Assembly: GCA_964371715.1 (NCBI GenBank)
Contig: CAYJNO010000007.1
Coordinates: 13,804 to 77,803, forward strand
Direction of reading: 5' to 3'
Length of the DNA stretch: 64,000 bases
DNA from: CAYJNO01 sp964371715
Lineage (GTDB): Bacteria; Bacillota_I; Bacilli_A; Erysipelotrichales; Erysipelotrichaceae
Shown here: piece by piece, positions 46,634-55,120 of the stretch
Layout: every line of letters begins with the position of its first letter
Position numbering within the stretch: position 1 is the first letter of the stretch
Position numbers and translations under genes: made by a program
Notes under the pieces: model-generated
Told to the model about the DNA's origin: nothing
The model's database searches: none
Seen by the model: only the letters and a program-made list of their open reading frames with translations

Positions 46634-47583
46634 TATGCTTTTACCTCCTCTTTTGCAGGTGCAGTTGTTTTTGCTTCTGCATTGTTTGTATTTTGTGGTC
46701 TTGGACCATTGTTTGGTCTTCTGTTATCGTCTCTTTTTGTAAAAGTTCTTCTATCACCGTTACGGTTATTTCTAGGTCTTCTATCTTCTCTTTGACGACG
46801 ACGTTTTTCGTTTTCTTCATAGTATTTTTCAACACTGATGATAACATCTGACATAGTAATATCAGCAGCTTCTGCATCATGTTGGTAAGCTTCTTCTAAA
46901 ATACCAGTTTTAGATTCAACGATAGCATCAGCTAATACTTTTACGATTAAGTTAATTGATTTAACTGCATCATCATTAGCTGGGATTGGGTAATCAACGA
47001 TAGCTGGGTCACAGTTAGTGTCGATTAAACCAAATACTGGAATACCTAATTTTTTAGCTTCTGCAACTGCATTGTATTCTTCTTTTGGATCGATAACAAT
47101 GATAGCATTAGGTAATTTTTTCATTTCTTTAATACCACCTAAGAAGTTTTCAAGTCTTGCTGCTTCTTTTCTGATTACAGCAATTTCTTTCTTAGGATAA
47201 ACATTAATAGCTCCTGAAGCTTCCATTTCTTCAATTTCTACTAATCTTTTGATTCTTTTTTGGATAGTACGGAAGTTTGTTAAAATTCCTCCTAACCATC
47301 TTTGGTTAACATAGAAGCTACCTGATCTTAAAGCTTCAGTTAAAACCGCTTCTTGAGATTGTTTTTTAGTTCCTACGAATAAAACTTTCCCTCCATTGTC
47401 TGCGATTTCTTTTAAAGCATTGTAAGCTTCATCTAATTTTGTTTGTGTTTTTTCAAGGTTGATAATATAAACTCCACCTTTAGCTGCGTAGATATATGGT
47501 TTACATTTTGGATCCCATCTACGTGTTTGATGTCCAAAGTGAACACCGTTTTCTAGTAATTTCTTAATAGTTACTACTGACAT
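46633..47583 (-). CDS. rpsB: 30S ribosomal protein S2 with Arg/Asn-rich tail
   Basis: Primary S2 with family signatures LLENGVHFGHQTRRWDPKCK near 9-28 and PNAIIVIDPKEEYNAVAEAK. The conserved domain ends near residue 235. The extra 70 or so residues are low-complexity: RRRQREDRRPRNNRNGDRR and NNGPRPQNTNNAEAK, ending acidic. Typical S2 proteins are 230-260 residues; this one is 316. The ribosome binding site is AAAGGAG. A leader of about 100 bases precedes it. Confidence 0.97.
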   Translation of the reverse strand: MSVVTIKKLLENGVHFGHQTRRWDPKCKPYIYAAKGGVYIINLEKTQTKLDEAYNALKEIADNGGKVLFVGTKKQSQEAVLTEALRSGSFYVNQRWLGGILTNFRTIQKRIKRLVEIEEMEASGAINVYPKKEIAVIRKEAARLENFLGGIKEMKKLPNAIIVIDPKEEYNAVAEAKKLGIPVFGLIDTNCDPAIVDYPIPANDDAVKSINLIVKVLADAIVESKTGILEEAYQHDAEAADITMSDVIISVEKYYEENEKRRRQREDRRPRNNRNGDRRTFTKRDDNRRPNNGPRPQNTNNAEAKTTAPAKEEVKA

Positions 47584-47688
47584 TTCTTTCTTTCTCCTTT
47601 TTCCGTTAATCCTCCACTACTTCAAACCCTAATAACTCTATAAGAGCACGGAATTAGCGAATCCATAGTGTGCGAATGGGCTTTTAGC
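47584..47688 (-). promoter_or_regulatory. rpsB mRNA leader, candidate structured regulatory RNA
   Basis: About 100 bases between the predicted start and rpsB. It contains several short self-complementary elements on the minus strand: GGCTAAAAGCC, GCAC...GTGC enclosing a GGATTCGCTAATTCC element, and CTCTTATAGAG. Autogenous control by S2 is known in other bacteria; whether this RNA belongs to that class cannot be decided from one sequence. Confidence 0.4.
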
Positions 47689-47695
47689 CTTATAT

Positions 47696-47724
47696 AAGAT
47701 AACATATTTTTACACAAGTTACAA
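47696..47724 (-). promoter_or_regulatory. Promoter of rpsB-tsf
   Basis: TTGTAA (47719-47724) and TATCTT (47696-47701), 17-bp spacer, minus strand. Confidence 0.6.
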
Positions 47725-47759
47725 GTTAAATATCTAAAAGAATCTTACATTAATTTATA

Positions 47760-47789
47760 TACCACTTACTTTAAGATTTTTACCACTTA
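47760..47789 (+). promoter_or_regulatory. LytTR-type direct-repeat operator
   Basis: TACCACTTA occurs at 47760-47768 and again at 47781-47789: two identical 9-mers with a 12-bp gap, a 21-bp period. This is the geometry of LytTR-domain binding sites. It ends 11 bp upstream of the -35 of the gene that encodes a LytTR protein, a position suited to activation. Confidence 0.75.
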
Positions 47790-47800
47790 GTTAATAGCTA

Positions 47801-47830
47801 TTGTATTAATTCTCTTTTTAAAGATACAAT
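47801..47830 (+). promoter_or_regulatory. Promoter of the LytTR-LiaF-like operon
   Basis: TTGTAT (47801-47806) and TACAAT (47825-47830) with an 18-bp spacer on the plus strand; AAGGAGG precedes the ATG at 47855. Confidence 0.65.
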
Positions 47831-47854
47831 GGTTATAGCAAGGAGGAATAATAC

Positions 47855-48307
47855 ATGAAACTTAAAATCGAAATTAATGAAGACGATGAAGAATCAATTA
47901 TCATTAATTGTAAATCTTTAAATGATAAAGTTAAAAACCTTGCGAAATTAATAGAAGATGAACTTGCAAGTCATTTAAAATTAAATGTTTATTTTAATGA
48001 AAGTGAATATTATATAGAAGCTAATGACATATTATACATTGAAACAAATGATAAATTAGTCGTTATCCATACTACATCAAACTTTTATTATTCTAAATTA
48101 AAATTATATGAGTTAGAAAATATGTTGCCAAAATATTTTGAAAGAGTTTCAAAATCTGCAATCTTAAATATTAAACATATTTATTCTATAAGTAAAAGTT
48201 TTAGCGGCAGTGCCATTATTGGTTTTACAAGTTCCACAAAAGAAGTTAGTGTTTCAAGAAAATACTTGAAATCTCTAAAATATAAAATTGACAAAATAAG
48301 GAGTTAA
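47855..48307 (+). CDS. LytTR DNA-binding domain regulator
   Basis: A 150-residue stand-alone LytTR protein without a receiver domain. Residues about 45-150 carry the LytTR fold: EANDILYIETNDKLVVIHT, ENMLPKYFERVSKSAILNIK and EVSVSRKYLKSLK. The N-terminal 45 residues include an amphipathic helix. Such proteins are usually encoded beside a membrane partner that controls them, as here. The 9-bp repeats upstream of its promoter suggest autoregulation. Confidence 0.92.
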   Translation: MKLKIEINEDDEESIIINCKSLNDKVKNLAKLIEDELASHLKLNVYFNESEYYIEANDILYIETNDKLVVIHTTSNFYYSKLKLYELENMLPKYFERVSKSAILNIKHIYSISKSFSGSAIIGFTSSTKEVSVSRKYLKSLKYKIDKIRS

Positions 48308-48311
48308 ATTT

Positions 48312-48938
48312 ATGAAAAACAACAATATTTTTAAAGGATTAATATTCTTGATTCTAGGGATATTATACTTAGCAGTGCAATTGGATATAATTAACATCAA
48401 CATTAATGTCTTTGATATTCTCATAATTTTTGTTTGTGGTTACTATATCATAAAAGGAATATTTAGCTCTAATATTGCAAATACAGTATTCCCTGTTGCA
48501 ATACTCTACTATTTCTTCCATGATTTATTAATGCTACCTCATCTATCAATATTCACATTGGCTATTGCCTCATTGATTTTCTATTATGCATTTAGTAATT
48601 TGTTTGGTAAAAACAACAATGTTAGTGGTTCAAACTTTACAGCTTCATCAATATATATTAATGATCAAGATATCTATAAAAAAGAATTTACTCTAAGATT
48701 TTGTAGTAAACAAATATATTTCAATCAAGCTAATATCAATGGAGACATTGCAACCATTAATTTAAATGCATCATTTAGTACTGTCCAAATTTATATTCCT
48801 AAAAACTGGGAAATTATTGAAAGCGTTGATAATAACTTTGGTAATTATAGTGTTAATGGCACAACCTATGCTACAAATAAAAAAGTTAAAATAAATGTAA
48901 AAAATAACTTTAGTGATATCCAAATAATCTATGTATAA
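48312..48938 (+). CDS. LiaF-like membrane protein
   Basis: A 208-residue protein with four hydrophobic helices in the first half (about 7-25, 30-48, 55-75, 78-98) and a soluble beta-rich C-terminal half (about 115-208) including FCSKQIYFNQANINGDIATI, ASFSTVQIYIPKNWEI, and NVKNNFSDIQIIYV. The layout matches LiaF/VraT proteins: membrane domain plus cell-wall-active-antibiotics response domain. It starts 4 bp after the LytTR gene with AAGGAG before it. Probably a membrane sensor or inhibitor of the LytTR regulator; that pairing is inference. Confidence 0.82.
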   Translation: MKNNNIFKGLIFLILGILYLAVQLDIINININVFDILIIFVCGYYIIKGIFSSNIANTVFPVAILYYFFHDLLMLPHLSIFTLAIASLIFYYAFSNLFGKNNNVSGSNFTASSIYINDQDIYKKEFTLRFCSKQIYFNQANINGDIATINLNASFSTVQIYIPKNWEIIESVDNNFGNYSVNGTTYATNKKVKINVKNNFSDIQIIYV

Positions 48939-48941
48939 ATT

Positions 48942-48975
48942 AAAAGAGAAGAAATCATTTCGATTCTTCTCTTTT
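48942..48975. terminator. Bidirectional terminator between the LiaF-like gene and accA
   Basis: AAAAGAGAAGAA / TTCTTCTCTTTT stem of 12 bp serves the plus-strand LiaF-like gene and the minus-strand acc operon, which end 3 bases from it on either side. Confidence 0.85.
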
Positions 48976-48977
48976 AA

Positions 48978-49901
48978 TTATGTAATGTTATTTCCAATAA
49001 CTCTAAATTTATTATAACGCTCTTCTAATAACTTAGCTTCTTTTTTATTCATTAATTCTACCAATTCTTTATATAAGTATTGGTTTAAGCTAGCTACAAC
49101 ATATTCAACACATTCTTGAGCTCCACCTTTTGGCTCTTCTATAATATGATCAACTATGCCTTTTTCTTTTAAATCATTAGCAGTTAATTTCATTTTTTCT
49201 GCAGCTTCTTCAACTCTAGTTTCATCTTTCCACAAAATAGAAGCGAAGCCTTCTGGCGATAATATTGAATATACTGCATTTTCTAACATAACAATGCGAT
49301 CTGCAACACTTAAAGCTAATGCGCCACCACTTCCACCTTCACTTAATACAACTGCTAATACAGGAACTTTTAAATTAGAGAACTCAAATAAACATTCAGC
49401 AATTGCTTGTGCTTGACCTCTTTCTTCTGCACCTTTACCAGGGTATGCACCTGCTGTATCAACTAAAGTAATAATTGGTCGATTAAATTTTTCTGCTTGT
49501 TTTGCAAGCCTTAAGGCCTTACGATAACCTTCAGGTTGAACCATTCCGAAGTTTCTTTTTAGATTTTCTTCTAATGTTTTACCTTTTGCTTGTGCAATTA
49601 CTGTTATATCAATACCATTAAATTTTGCAAGCCCTCCAATTATAGCATTATCATCACTAAAGTTACGATCACCATGTAATTCAATAAAATCACTAAATAA
49701 CAAGTTTATATAATCATCAGCCTTTGGTCTATTTGTTGCTCTTGCAATACTTACTCGATCATATGCTGATAAATTACTATATGCCTTATCTTTTAAATCT
49801 TCAATAGCTTGATACAAACGCATTTTTTCATCATTATCTTCTAAAGTTGTTATTTCTAACTTTAGTTTTTGAATTTTATGTTCAATTTCTTTTAATTTCA
49901 T
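48978..49901 (-). CDS. accA: Acetyl-CoA carboxylase carboxyltransferase subunit alpha
   Basis: Transfers the carboxyl group from biotin to acetyl-CoA with AccD. It is 307 residues. The N-terminal helical region is followed by the crotonase-like core with DFIELHGDRNFSDD near 69-82, GRNFG-like LKRNFGMVQPEGYRKALRL, LVDTAGAYPGKGAEERGQ near 143-160 and VLSEGGSGGALAL. Last gene of accB-accC-accD-accA; overlaps accD by 4 bp. Confidence 0.97.
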   Translation of the reverse strand: MKLKEIEHKIQKLKLEITTLEDNDEKMRLYQAIEDLKDKAYSNLSAYDRVSIARATNRPKADDYINLLFSDFIELHGDRNFSDDNAIIGGLAKFNGIDITVIAQAKGKTLEENLKRNFGMVQPEGYRKALRLAKQAEKFNRPIITLVDTAGAYPGKGAEERGQAQAIAECLFEFSNLKVPVLAVVLSEGGSGGALALSVADRIVMLENAVYSILSPEGFASILWKDETRVEEAAEKMKLTANDLKEKGIVDHIIEEPKGGAQECVEYVVASLNQYLYKELVELMNKKEAKLLEERYNKFRVIGNNIT

Positions 49902-50767
49902 TTTGCTCTCCCATGAATTTGTAATAGCTTAGCTAAAGTTGATTTCATATCTTTACGATTAACAATCATATCTACAAAACCTTTTTCTAAAACAAATTCT
50001 GCACTTTGAAATTCTGGTGGTAACACTTCATTAATCGTTTTTTCGATTACTCTTTTACCTGCAAAGCCAATTAAAGCTTGAGGTTCACTGATAATAATAT
50101 CGCCAAGCATTGCAAATGATGCACTAACTCCACCAGTCGTTGGATGTGTTAAAACACTTATATATAGTAAACCTTTATCACTGTGTTTTTTTAGTGCTGA
50201 GCTCGTTTTTGACATTTGCATTAAAGAGATAATACCTTCTTGCATTCTAGCTCCACCACTAGTACAAAAGATTATTAATGGTAGTTTTTTTCTTGTAGCA
50301 TATTCAATTAATCTTGTAATTTTTTCACCAACAACACTACCCATACTTCCCATCATAAAATGAGAATCCATAATAGCTAAAGCGCATTGATTACCATTAA
50401 TTTTACCTGTACCTGTAATAACCGCTTCATTTAAACCCGTTTGCATACTTGCTTTATTTAATTTTTCATCATAACCATCAAAATTATCACTATTTATAGT
50501 TTTAGCTTTTCCATAAAACTCTATAAACTTACCATCATCAATTAATTGTCTTACACGCTCTCTAGCTGTAATTTTGATGTGATGATTACAACTCTTACAG
50601 ACATATAAGTTTTCTTGAAAAATTGAATAGGCAAAAGTTGTATTACATTTTTCACATGTTTTAAAAACATTATCAGGTATTTCTTTTTTTTCACCATCAG
50701 ATTTTCTTCTAACAGATGATTGAAATCGATTTAATTGTTCTAAACGTTTCTTAAATATATTCTCCAT
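49898..50767 (-). CDS. accD: Acetyl-CoA carboxylase carboxyltransferase subunit beta
   Basis: Partner of AccA. A zinc ribbon CEKCNTTF...CKSCNHH (four Cys, about residues 37-60) is followed by the core with GSMGSVVGEKITRLIEYA, CTSGGARMQEGIISLMQMSK near 168-187 and LTHPTTGGVSASFAMLGDI. It is 289 residues, full size. The ATG lies 17 bp inside accC with GAGGAG upstream. Confidence 0.97.
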   Translation of the reverse strand: MENIFKKRLEQLNRFQSSVRRKSDGEKKEIPDNVFKTCEKCNTTFAYSIFQENLYVCKSCNHHIKITARERVRQLIDDGKFIEFYGKAKTINSDNFDGYDEKLNKASMQTGLNEAVITGTGKINGNQCALAIMDSHFMMGSMGSVVGEKITRLIEYATRKKLPLIIFCTSGGARMQEGIISLMQMSKTSSALKKHSDKGLLYISVLTHPTTGGVSASFAMLGDIIISEPQALIGFAGKRVIEKTINEVLPPEFQSAEFVLEKGFVDMIVNRKDMKSTLAKLLQIHGRAK

Positions 50768-52118
50768 TTGATTTTAGCTCCTCTATAAATTTAGCTGCAA
50801 ATCCAGTATCATATTTACCTTCAATGAATTTTGGATGATGTAGTGTTAAATACTGAAATTCAATATTAGTTTGGATCCCTTCAATAATTAACTCTTCTAA
50901 AGCAACTCTCATTTTACGAATACATTCTAACCTTGTTGGTGCAAATGTAATTAATTTTAAAATCATTGAATCATAAAATGGTGGAATTACATAACCGTTA
51001 TATACTGCACTATCAATTCTTACACCTTTACCACCAGGAAAGTTAATAAACTCTATCTTACCAGGTGATGGTGCAAAATCTCTTTTTACATCTTCGGCAT
51101 TTATTCTTACTTCCATAGCATAGCCATTTAACTTAATATCTTCTTGTTTAAGGTTTAATGGTTGATTATCTGCTGTTTTAATTTGATGTTTAACAATATC
51201 AATATTACATACCATTTCAGTAATTGGATGTTCTACCTGAATTCTAGTATTCATTTCCATAAAGTAATAATTACCACTAGAATCTAATAAAAATTCAATT
51301 GTACCAACACTGTTATAACCTACATATTTTGCAGCTTTAACTGCATCATTTAATAAAGCTTGTCTTATTTCATCTTTTAAAACAAAACATGGTGCTTCTT
51401 CAATCATTTTTTGATTTCTTCTTTGATAAGAGCAATCTCTTTCATATAAATGTATAACGTTACCAAAGTTATCACCCATTAATTGAACTTCAATATGTTT
51501 TGGTGAGTCAATATATTTTTCCATATATACTTCATCATCATTGAAGCAGGCCATAGCTTCAGCTTTAGCTGCTAAAAATAAACTTTCAAATTCTTCTGGG
51601 TTATTGACGATACGCATCCCACGACCACCACCACCACTTGAAGCCTTTACCATTACAGGGTATGTAATTTCTTCAGCAGTTTTCAAACCATGTTCGACAT
51701 CTTTGATAATCTCTTTACTACCAGGTATTACAGGTACATTAGCCTCAATCATTAATTTTCTTGCTTGTGCTTTATTACCCATTTTTTCTATAATTTCACT
51801 ATCAGGTCCGATAAAGATTAAACCACATTCTTTTACAAGACGTGCAAATGTTGGATTTTCACTTAAAAAACCAAAACCTGGATGTATCGCATCACAACCA
51901 GCATTACATGCCGCTTGAATAATTTGATACATATTTAAATATGATTCACTAGCCTTTGCAGGTCCAACACAAATTGCTTCATCCGCCATTTGTACATGTA
52001 AAGCATCTTTATCTGCCGTAGAATAAATCGCTACTGCTTTAATATTCATTTCTTTACATGTTCTGATTATACGTAATGCTATTTCTCCACGATTCGCAAT
52101 TAGAATACTTTTAATCAT
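50751..52118 (-). CDS. accC: Biotin carboxylase
   Basis: ATP- and bicarbonate-dependent carboxylation of biotinyl-AccB. The 455-residue ATP-grasp protein has ILIANRGEIALRIIRTCKEM at the start, KASSGGGGRGMRIV near 159-172, and the EMNTRIQVEHPITEMV signature near 288-303. ATG follows the accB stop directly. The four acc genes together supply malonyl-CoA; the rest of fatty acid synthesis is not in the window. Confidence 0.98.
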   Translation of the reverse strand: MIKSILIANRGEIALRIIRTCKEMNIKAVAIYSTADKDALHVQMADEAICVGPAKASESYLNMYQIIQAACNAGCDAIHPGFGFLSENPTFARLVKECGLIFIGPDSEIIEKMGNKAQARKLMIEANVPVIPGSKEIIKDVEHGLKTAEEITYPVMVKASSGGGGRGMRIVNNPEEFESLFLAAKAEAMACFNDDEVYMEKYIDSPKHIEVQLMGDNFGNVIHLYERDCSYQRRNQKMIEEAPCFVLKDEIRQALLNDAVKAAKYVGYNSVGTIEFLLDSSGNYYFMEMNTRIQVEHPITEMVCNIDIVKHQIKTADNQPLNLKQEDIKLNGYAMEVRINAEDVKRDFAPSPGKIEFINFPGGKGVRIDSAVYNGYVIPPFYDSMILKLITFAPTRLECIRKMRVALEELIIEGIQTNIEFQYLTLHHPKFIEGKYDTGFAAKFIEELKSNGEYI

Positions 52119-52553
52119 TTATGCTTCCACCACGATTATGTCTTGATCATATTGCACAACATCACCACTTTGGCAAAGTATTTCTTTAACCACACCTGAT
52201 TTATCTGCTTTAATTTCATTCATAACTTTCATTGCTTCAACAATACAAATTACATCACCTTTATTGATCTTTTTACCAACTTCGACAAATGGTTTTGCAT
52301 CAGGTGCTGGTGAACTGTAGTATGTACCAACAAGTGGACTTTTAATTGTTTCTTTAGGAGTTGAATCAACACTTGCTTTTACTTCAACTACTGGTTGTGC
52401 TTGTGTTACTTCACTAACAACTGGCATTTGTACAAAGTTTGTTGCAGTTGCTTTGTCCATTTTAATTTTTATATCATCTACTTCAAGTTCCATACTTGCT
52501 AATTTACTTTCTTCAAATAAAGTAATAATTTGTTTAATTTTTAAGATATCCAT
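52119..52553 (-). CDS. accB: Biotin carboxyl carrier protein
   Basis: Carries biotin on Lys in the C-terminal domain: VEAMKVMNEIKADKSG near 108-123, with the MKM-type motif reading MKV. The N-terminal helix is followed by a Thr/Val/Pro linker. It is 144 residues. First gene of the acc operon, under two FabT-like boxes; GAGGAG precedes the ATG. Confidence 0.96.
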   Translation of the reverse strand: MDILKIKQIITLFEESKLASMELEVDDIKIKMDKATATNFVQMPVVSEVTQAQPVVEVKASVDSTPKETIKSPLVGTYYSSPAPDAKPFVEVGKKINKGDVICIVEAMKVMNEIKADKSGVVKEILCQSGDVVQYDQDIIVVEA

Positions 52554-52603
52554 GATTTCTCCTCATTTAATTATTTTGTTTAATGCATAAAAAAACTATA
52601 TAC

Positions 52604-52656
52604 TTTGAAATTCAAAGTACTTTTAATAGTATATACCCTTTGATGTTCAAAGTAAA
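52604..52656 (-). promoter_or_regulatory. acc operon promoter with two FabT-like operators
   Basis: On the minus strand TTTACT (52651-52656) and TATACT (52628-52633) are 17 bp apart. Two 13-bp palindromes of the form TTTGA-N3-TCAAA lie at 52639-52651, in the spacer, and 52604-52616, just downstream of the expected start. This form matches the FabT box of streptococci and relatives. The regulator gene is not in the window. Confidence 0.7.
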
Positions 52657-52917
52657 TATAGGAGAAGTGAAAAATATGTGAAAAGTATACACTACTTAAT
52701 AATATGTTAAATAATGACTATATATATTACACTAAATAAAGATTAAATATAAAAAAAAAGGCTAATGCCTTTAAATTAAAATTTTTAATAAACATTTCAA
52801 TTATATCCATTATCCTTTTACATTATTATCATAAATATTAAATACTAATTATGTTCTACTTTAAACTTGTAAATTTAACCAATTCTAAGTTCTTCAACTA
52901 TAGTTATTTAGGATAAT
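52657..52917. other. Intergenic region between acc and xerC operons
   Basis: The gap between accB and xerC (52554-52917) holds the acc promoter and, at 52751-52772, the xerC terminator. The remainder is plain AT-rich sequence. I see no ORF, tRNA or repeat in it. Confidence 0.6.
52751..52772 (-). terminator. Terminator candidate after xerC
   Basis: AAAGGC / GCCTTT stem, 4-base loop, then nine T in the minus direction. It lies about 145 bases downstream of the xerC stop, so it ends a long 3' untranslated region. Confidence 0.7.
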
Positions 52918-53835
52918 TTAATTCTTACGCTTTATATTATCTCTTGGATGTGCCTCACTTACTACTTTTTTTAGACGATCCACACTAACATGAGTATATA
53001 TTTGTGTTGTGCTTAAATTTTTATGTCCTAATAGTTCTTGAACTGTTCTTAAATCTAAACCATTGTCCAATAAATGAGTTGCAAATGTATGTCTTATCAT
53101 ATGTGGGTATACATTTAAATTTATATTGGCTTTTAATGCTGCATCCTTCAACATTAATTGAACATACCTTGTGCTTATTACATTTCCTTTTTGATTTACA
53201 AATAAGTAATCACTACCACTATTATAATTTTTATGATATGTATTAAGATATAGTTTGATTAAATCGATTAATCCATCATAAATAAAAACATAACGTTCTT
53301 TATTTCCTTTACCTATTGTTTTTAATTCATTTCCTTTAAAATTAAAATCCTTTAGTTTAATATTAACAAGTTCACTAACCCTAAGCCCTGTAGCATAGAT
53401 AACTTCAATTAATAAACGGTTACGTAATTCTATTTCATCATTAATATCAAAAGAATTTAATAATTTAGAAATCTGTTCAAAAGTTAAAAACTCAGGTATG
53501 CTATTATTTTTAATTTTAATTCTAATACTACTTGTTGGATTATTATCGATAACATCATTAACTCTTAGATATTTAAAAAAAGATTTAATACTTGATAAAT
53601 TTCTACTATAGGTTTTATCCTTAATAATTAATCCATCAGTTAACTCACCACTTCTTAAAGCCGTAATATAATCATAAATATCTTTTTTTTCTACTTTATT
53701 TAAATCATTAATATTTATTGTTTCTAAAAAATCAAACAATCTTTCAATATCTTTTCTATATGCTAAAATAGTGGACTTTGATCCACTATTATTAACATTA
53801 ATATTTTGTAAAAAATTATTTAAATATTGTCTCAT
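52918..53835 (-). CDS. xerC: Tyrosine recombinase XerC (CodV-like)
   Basis: Resolves chromosome dimers at dif with XerD. It is 305 residues: an N-terminal SAM-like core-binding domain (1 to about 95) and a catalytic domain with Arg in ATGLRVSELVNI, HMIRHTFATHLL (His-x-x-Arg), and LGHKNLSTTQIYTHV with the last His and the nucleophilic Tyr. The topA-trmFO-xerC order is that of Bacillus (codV), so a housekeeping Xer is favoured over a phage integrase. Overlaps trmFO by 20 bp. Confidence 0.93.
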   Translation of the reverse strand: MRQYLNNFLQNINVNNSGSKSTILAYRKDIERLFDFLETININDLNKVEKKDIYDYITALRSGELTDGLIIKDKTYSRNLSSIKSFFKYLRVNDVIDNNPTSSIRIKIKNNSIPEFLTFEQISKLLNSFDINDEIELRNRLLIEVIYATGLRVSELVNIKLKDFNFKGNELKTIGKGNKERYVFIYDGLIDLIKLYLNTYHKNYNSGSDYLFVNQKGNVISTRYVQLMLKDAALKANINLNVYPHMIRHTFATHLLDNGLDLRTVQELLGHKNLSTTQIYTHVSVDRLKKVVSEAHPRDNIKRKN

Positions 53836-55120
53836 CTAAATGCCCCTTTAACTCTTTAGTTAAGCTAATTGAACTTTGATAATACATTTCTTTTTTTACA
53901 TTTTTTTGAACTTTTGGATCAAACTCACAAATACCAAAATTTGCATTCATTGGTTGGAAATGTTTGTTTGATGCATTAGTAATATAATTTATCATTGATC
54001 CCATAATCGTTTTAGATGTTGGATTAATTAATTCATATTCTTTTAGCATTAATGCCATATTAAAACTTGCAAGCATTCCACTAGCACAAGATTCAATATA
54101 ACCTTCAACACCACTTAATTGACCAGCAAAGAAAATATTATCATTCTCTTTAAACTGATAGGTATTTTTTAAGACTTTAGGTGCATTTATATAAGAGTTA
54201 CGATGCATAACACCATATCTTACTATATTTGCATTTTCAAGTCCTGGAATCATTTGCACAATACGTTTTTGCTCACCAAAGGTTAAATGTGTTTGAAATC
54301 CTACAATATTATATAAAGTAGCAATAGCATTATCCTGTCTTAATTGAACTACAGCATATGGTTTTTTACCTTCATATTCTAATCCTACCGGTTTCATCGG
54401 ACCAAATAGTAATGTTTTAAAACCTCTTTTAGCCATTGTTTCAAATGGCATACATCCTTCAAAAACAATTTCTTTTTCAAATTCTTTTAATGGTGCACAT
54501 TTAGCATTAACTACTTCATGATAAAAATTAAAGAATTCTTCTTTTGTCATAGGGCAATTTATATAGTCTTTTTCTGTATCACTATATCTTGATTTATAAT
54601 ATACTTTATTAAAATCAATACTATCTTTTTCAATAATTGGTGCAGCTGCATCATAAAAATATAGAGAATCCTCTTTAATTAGTTCTTTAATACTTTTACT
54701 TAAACTATCACTTGTTAAAGGGCCAGAAGCAATAATTACAGGACCATCAATGATATCTGTAACTTCATCTCTAATAACATTGATATTAGGATTCGCCATA
54801 ATTACTTCTGTAATTTCTTTAGCGAAATTTTCTCTATCAACAGATAATGAAGAGCCTGATGGAACTTTATGCTTATCAGCAATCTTCATTATTATTGAAT
54901 CTAATATTCTTAGTTCTTCCTTTAAAATCCCTACTGCATTTGTTGTAGAATCACTTCTAAATGAATTTGAACATACAAGTTCTGCAAAATATTCACTTGA
55001 ATGTGCTTCTGTATTTTTTTTAGGACGCATTTCATATAAATCAACTTTTATATTTGCTTTTGCTAATTGATATGCAGCTTCAACACCAGCAAGTCCTGCT
55101 CCGATTACACTAACTTTCAT
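53816..55120 (-). CDS. trmFO: tRNA uracil-54 methyltransferase TrmFO
   Basis: Folate- and FAD-dependent formation of m5U54 in tRNA. It has 434 residues, with VIGAGLAGVEAAYQLAK near 4-20 for FAD, EYFAELVCSNSFRSD near 43-57 (conserved Cys), VGLEYEGKKPYAVVQLRQDN and FFAGQLSGVEGYIESCASG. The ATG overlaps the topA stop by 1 bp. Confidence 0.97.
   Translation of the reverse strand: MKVSVIGAGLAGVEAAYQLAKANIKVDLYEMRPKKNTEAHSSEYFAELVCSNSFRSDSTTNAVGILKEELRILDSIIMKIADKHKVPSGSSLSVDRENFAKEITEVIMANPNINVIRDEVTDIIDGPVIIASGPLTSDSLSKSIKELIKEDSLYFYDAAAPIIEKDSIDFNKVYYKSRYSDTEKDYINCPMTKEEFFNFYHEVVNAKCAPLKEFEKEIVFEGCMPFETMAKRGFKTLLFGPMKPVGLEYEGKKPYAVVQLRQDNAIATLYNIVGFQTHLTFGEQKRIVQMIPGLENANIVRYGVMHRNSYINAPKVLKNTYQFKENDNIFFAGQLSGVEGYIESCASGMLASFNMALMLKEYELINPTSKTIMGSMINYITNASNKHFQPMNANFGICEFDPKVQKNVKKEMYYQSSISLTKELKGHLDETIFK

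Noticed and set aside
46263..46742. 159-codon plus-strand ORF across tsf/rpsB
   Set aside because: Antisense to two intact essential genes, low-complexity translation.
46641..46880. 79-codon minus-strand ORF in another frame of rpsB
   Set aside because: Arises from the low-complexity Arg/Asn tail of S2.
52918..53835. Tyrosine recombinase as a phage integrase
   Set aside because: Gene order topA-trmFO-xerC and length match the housekeeping XerC.
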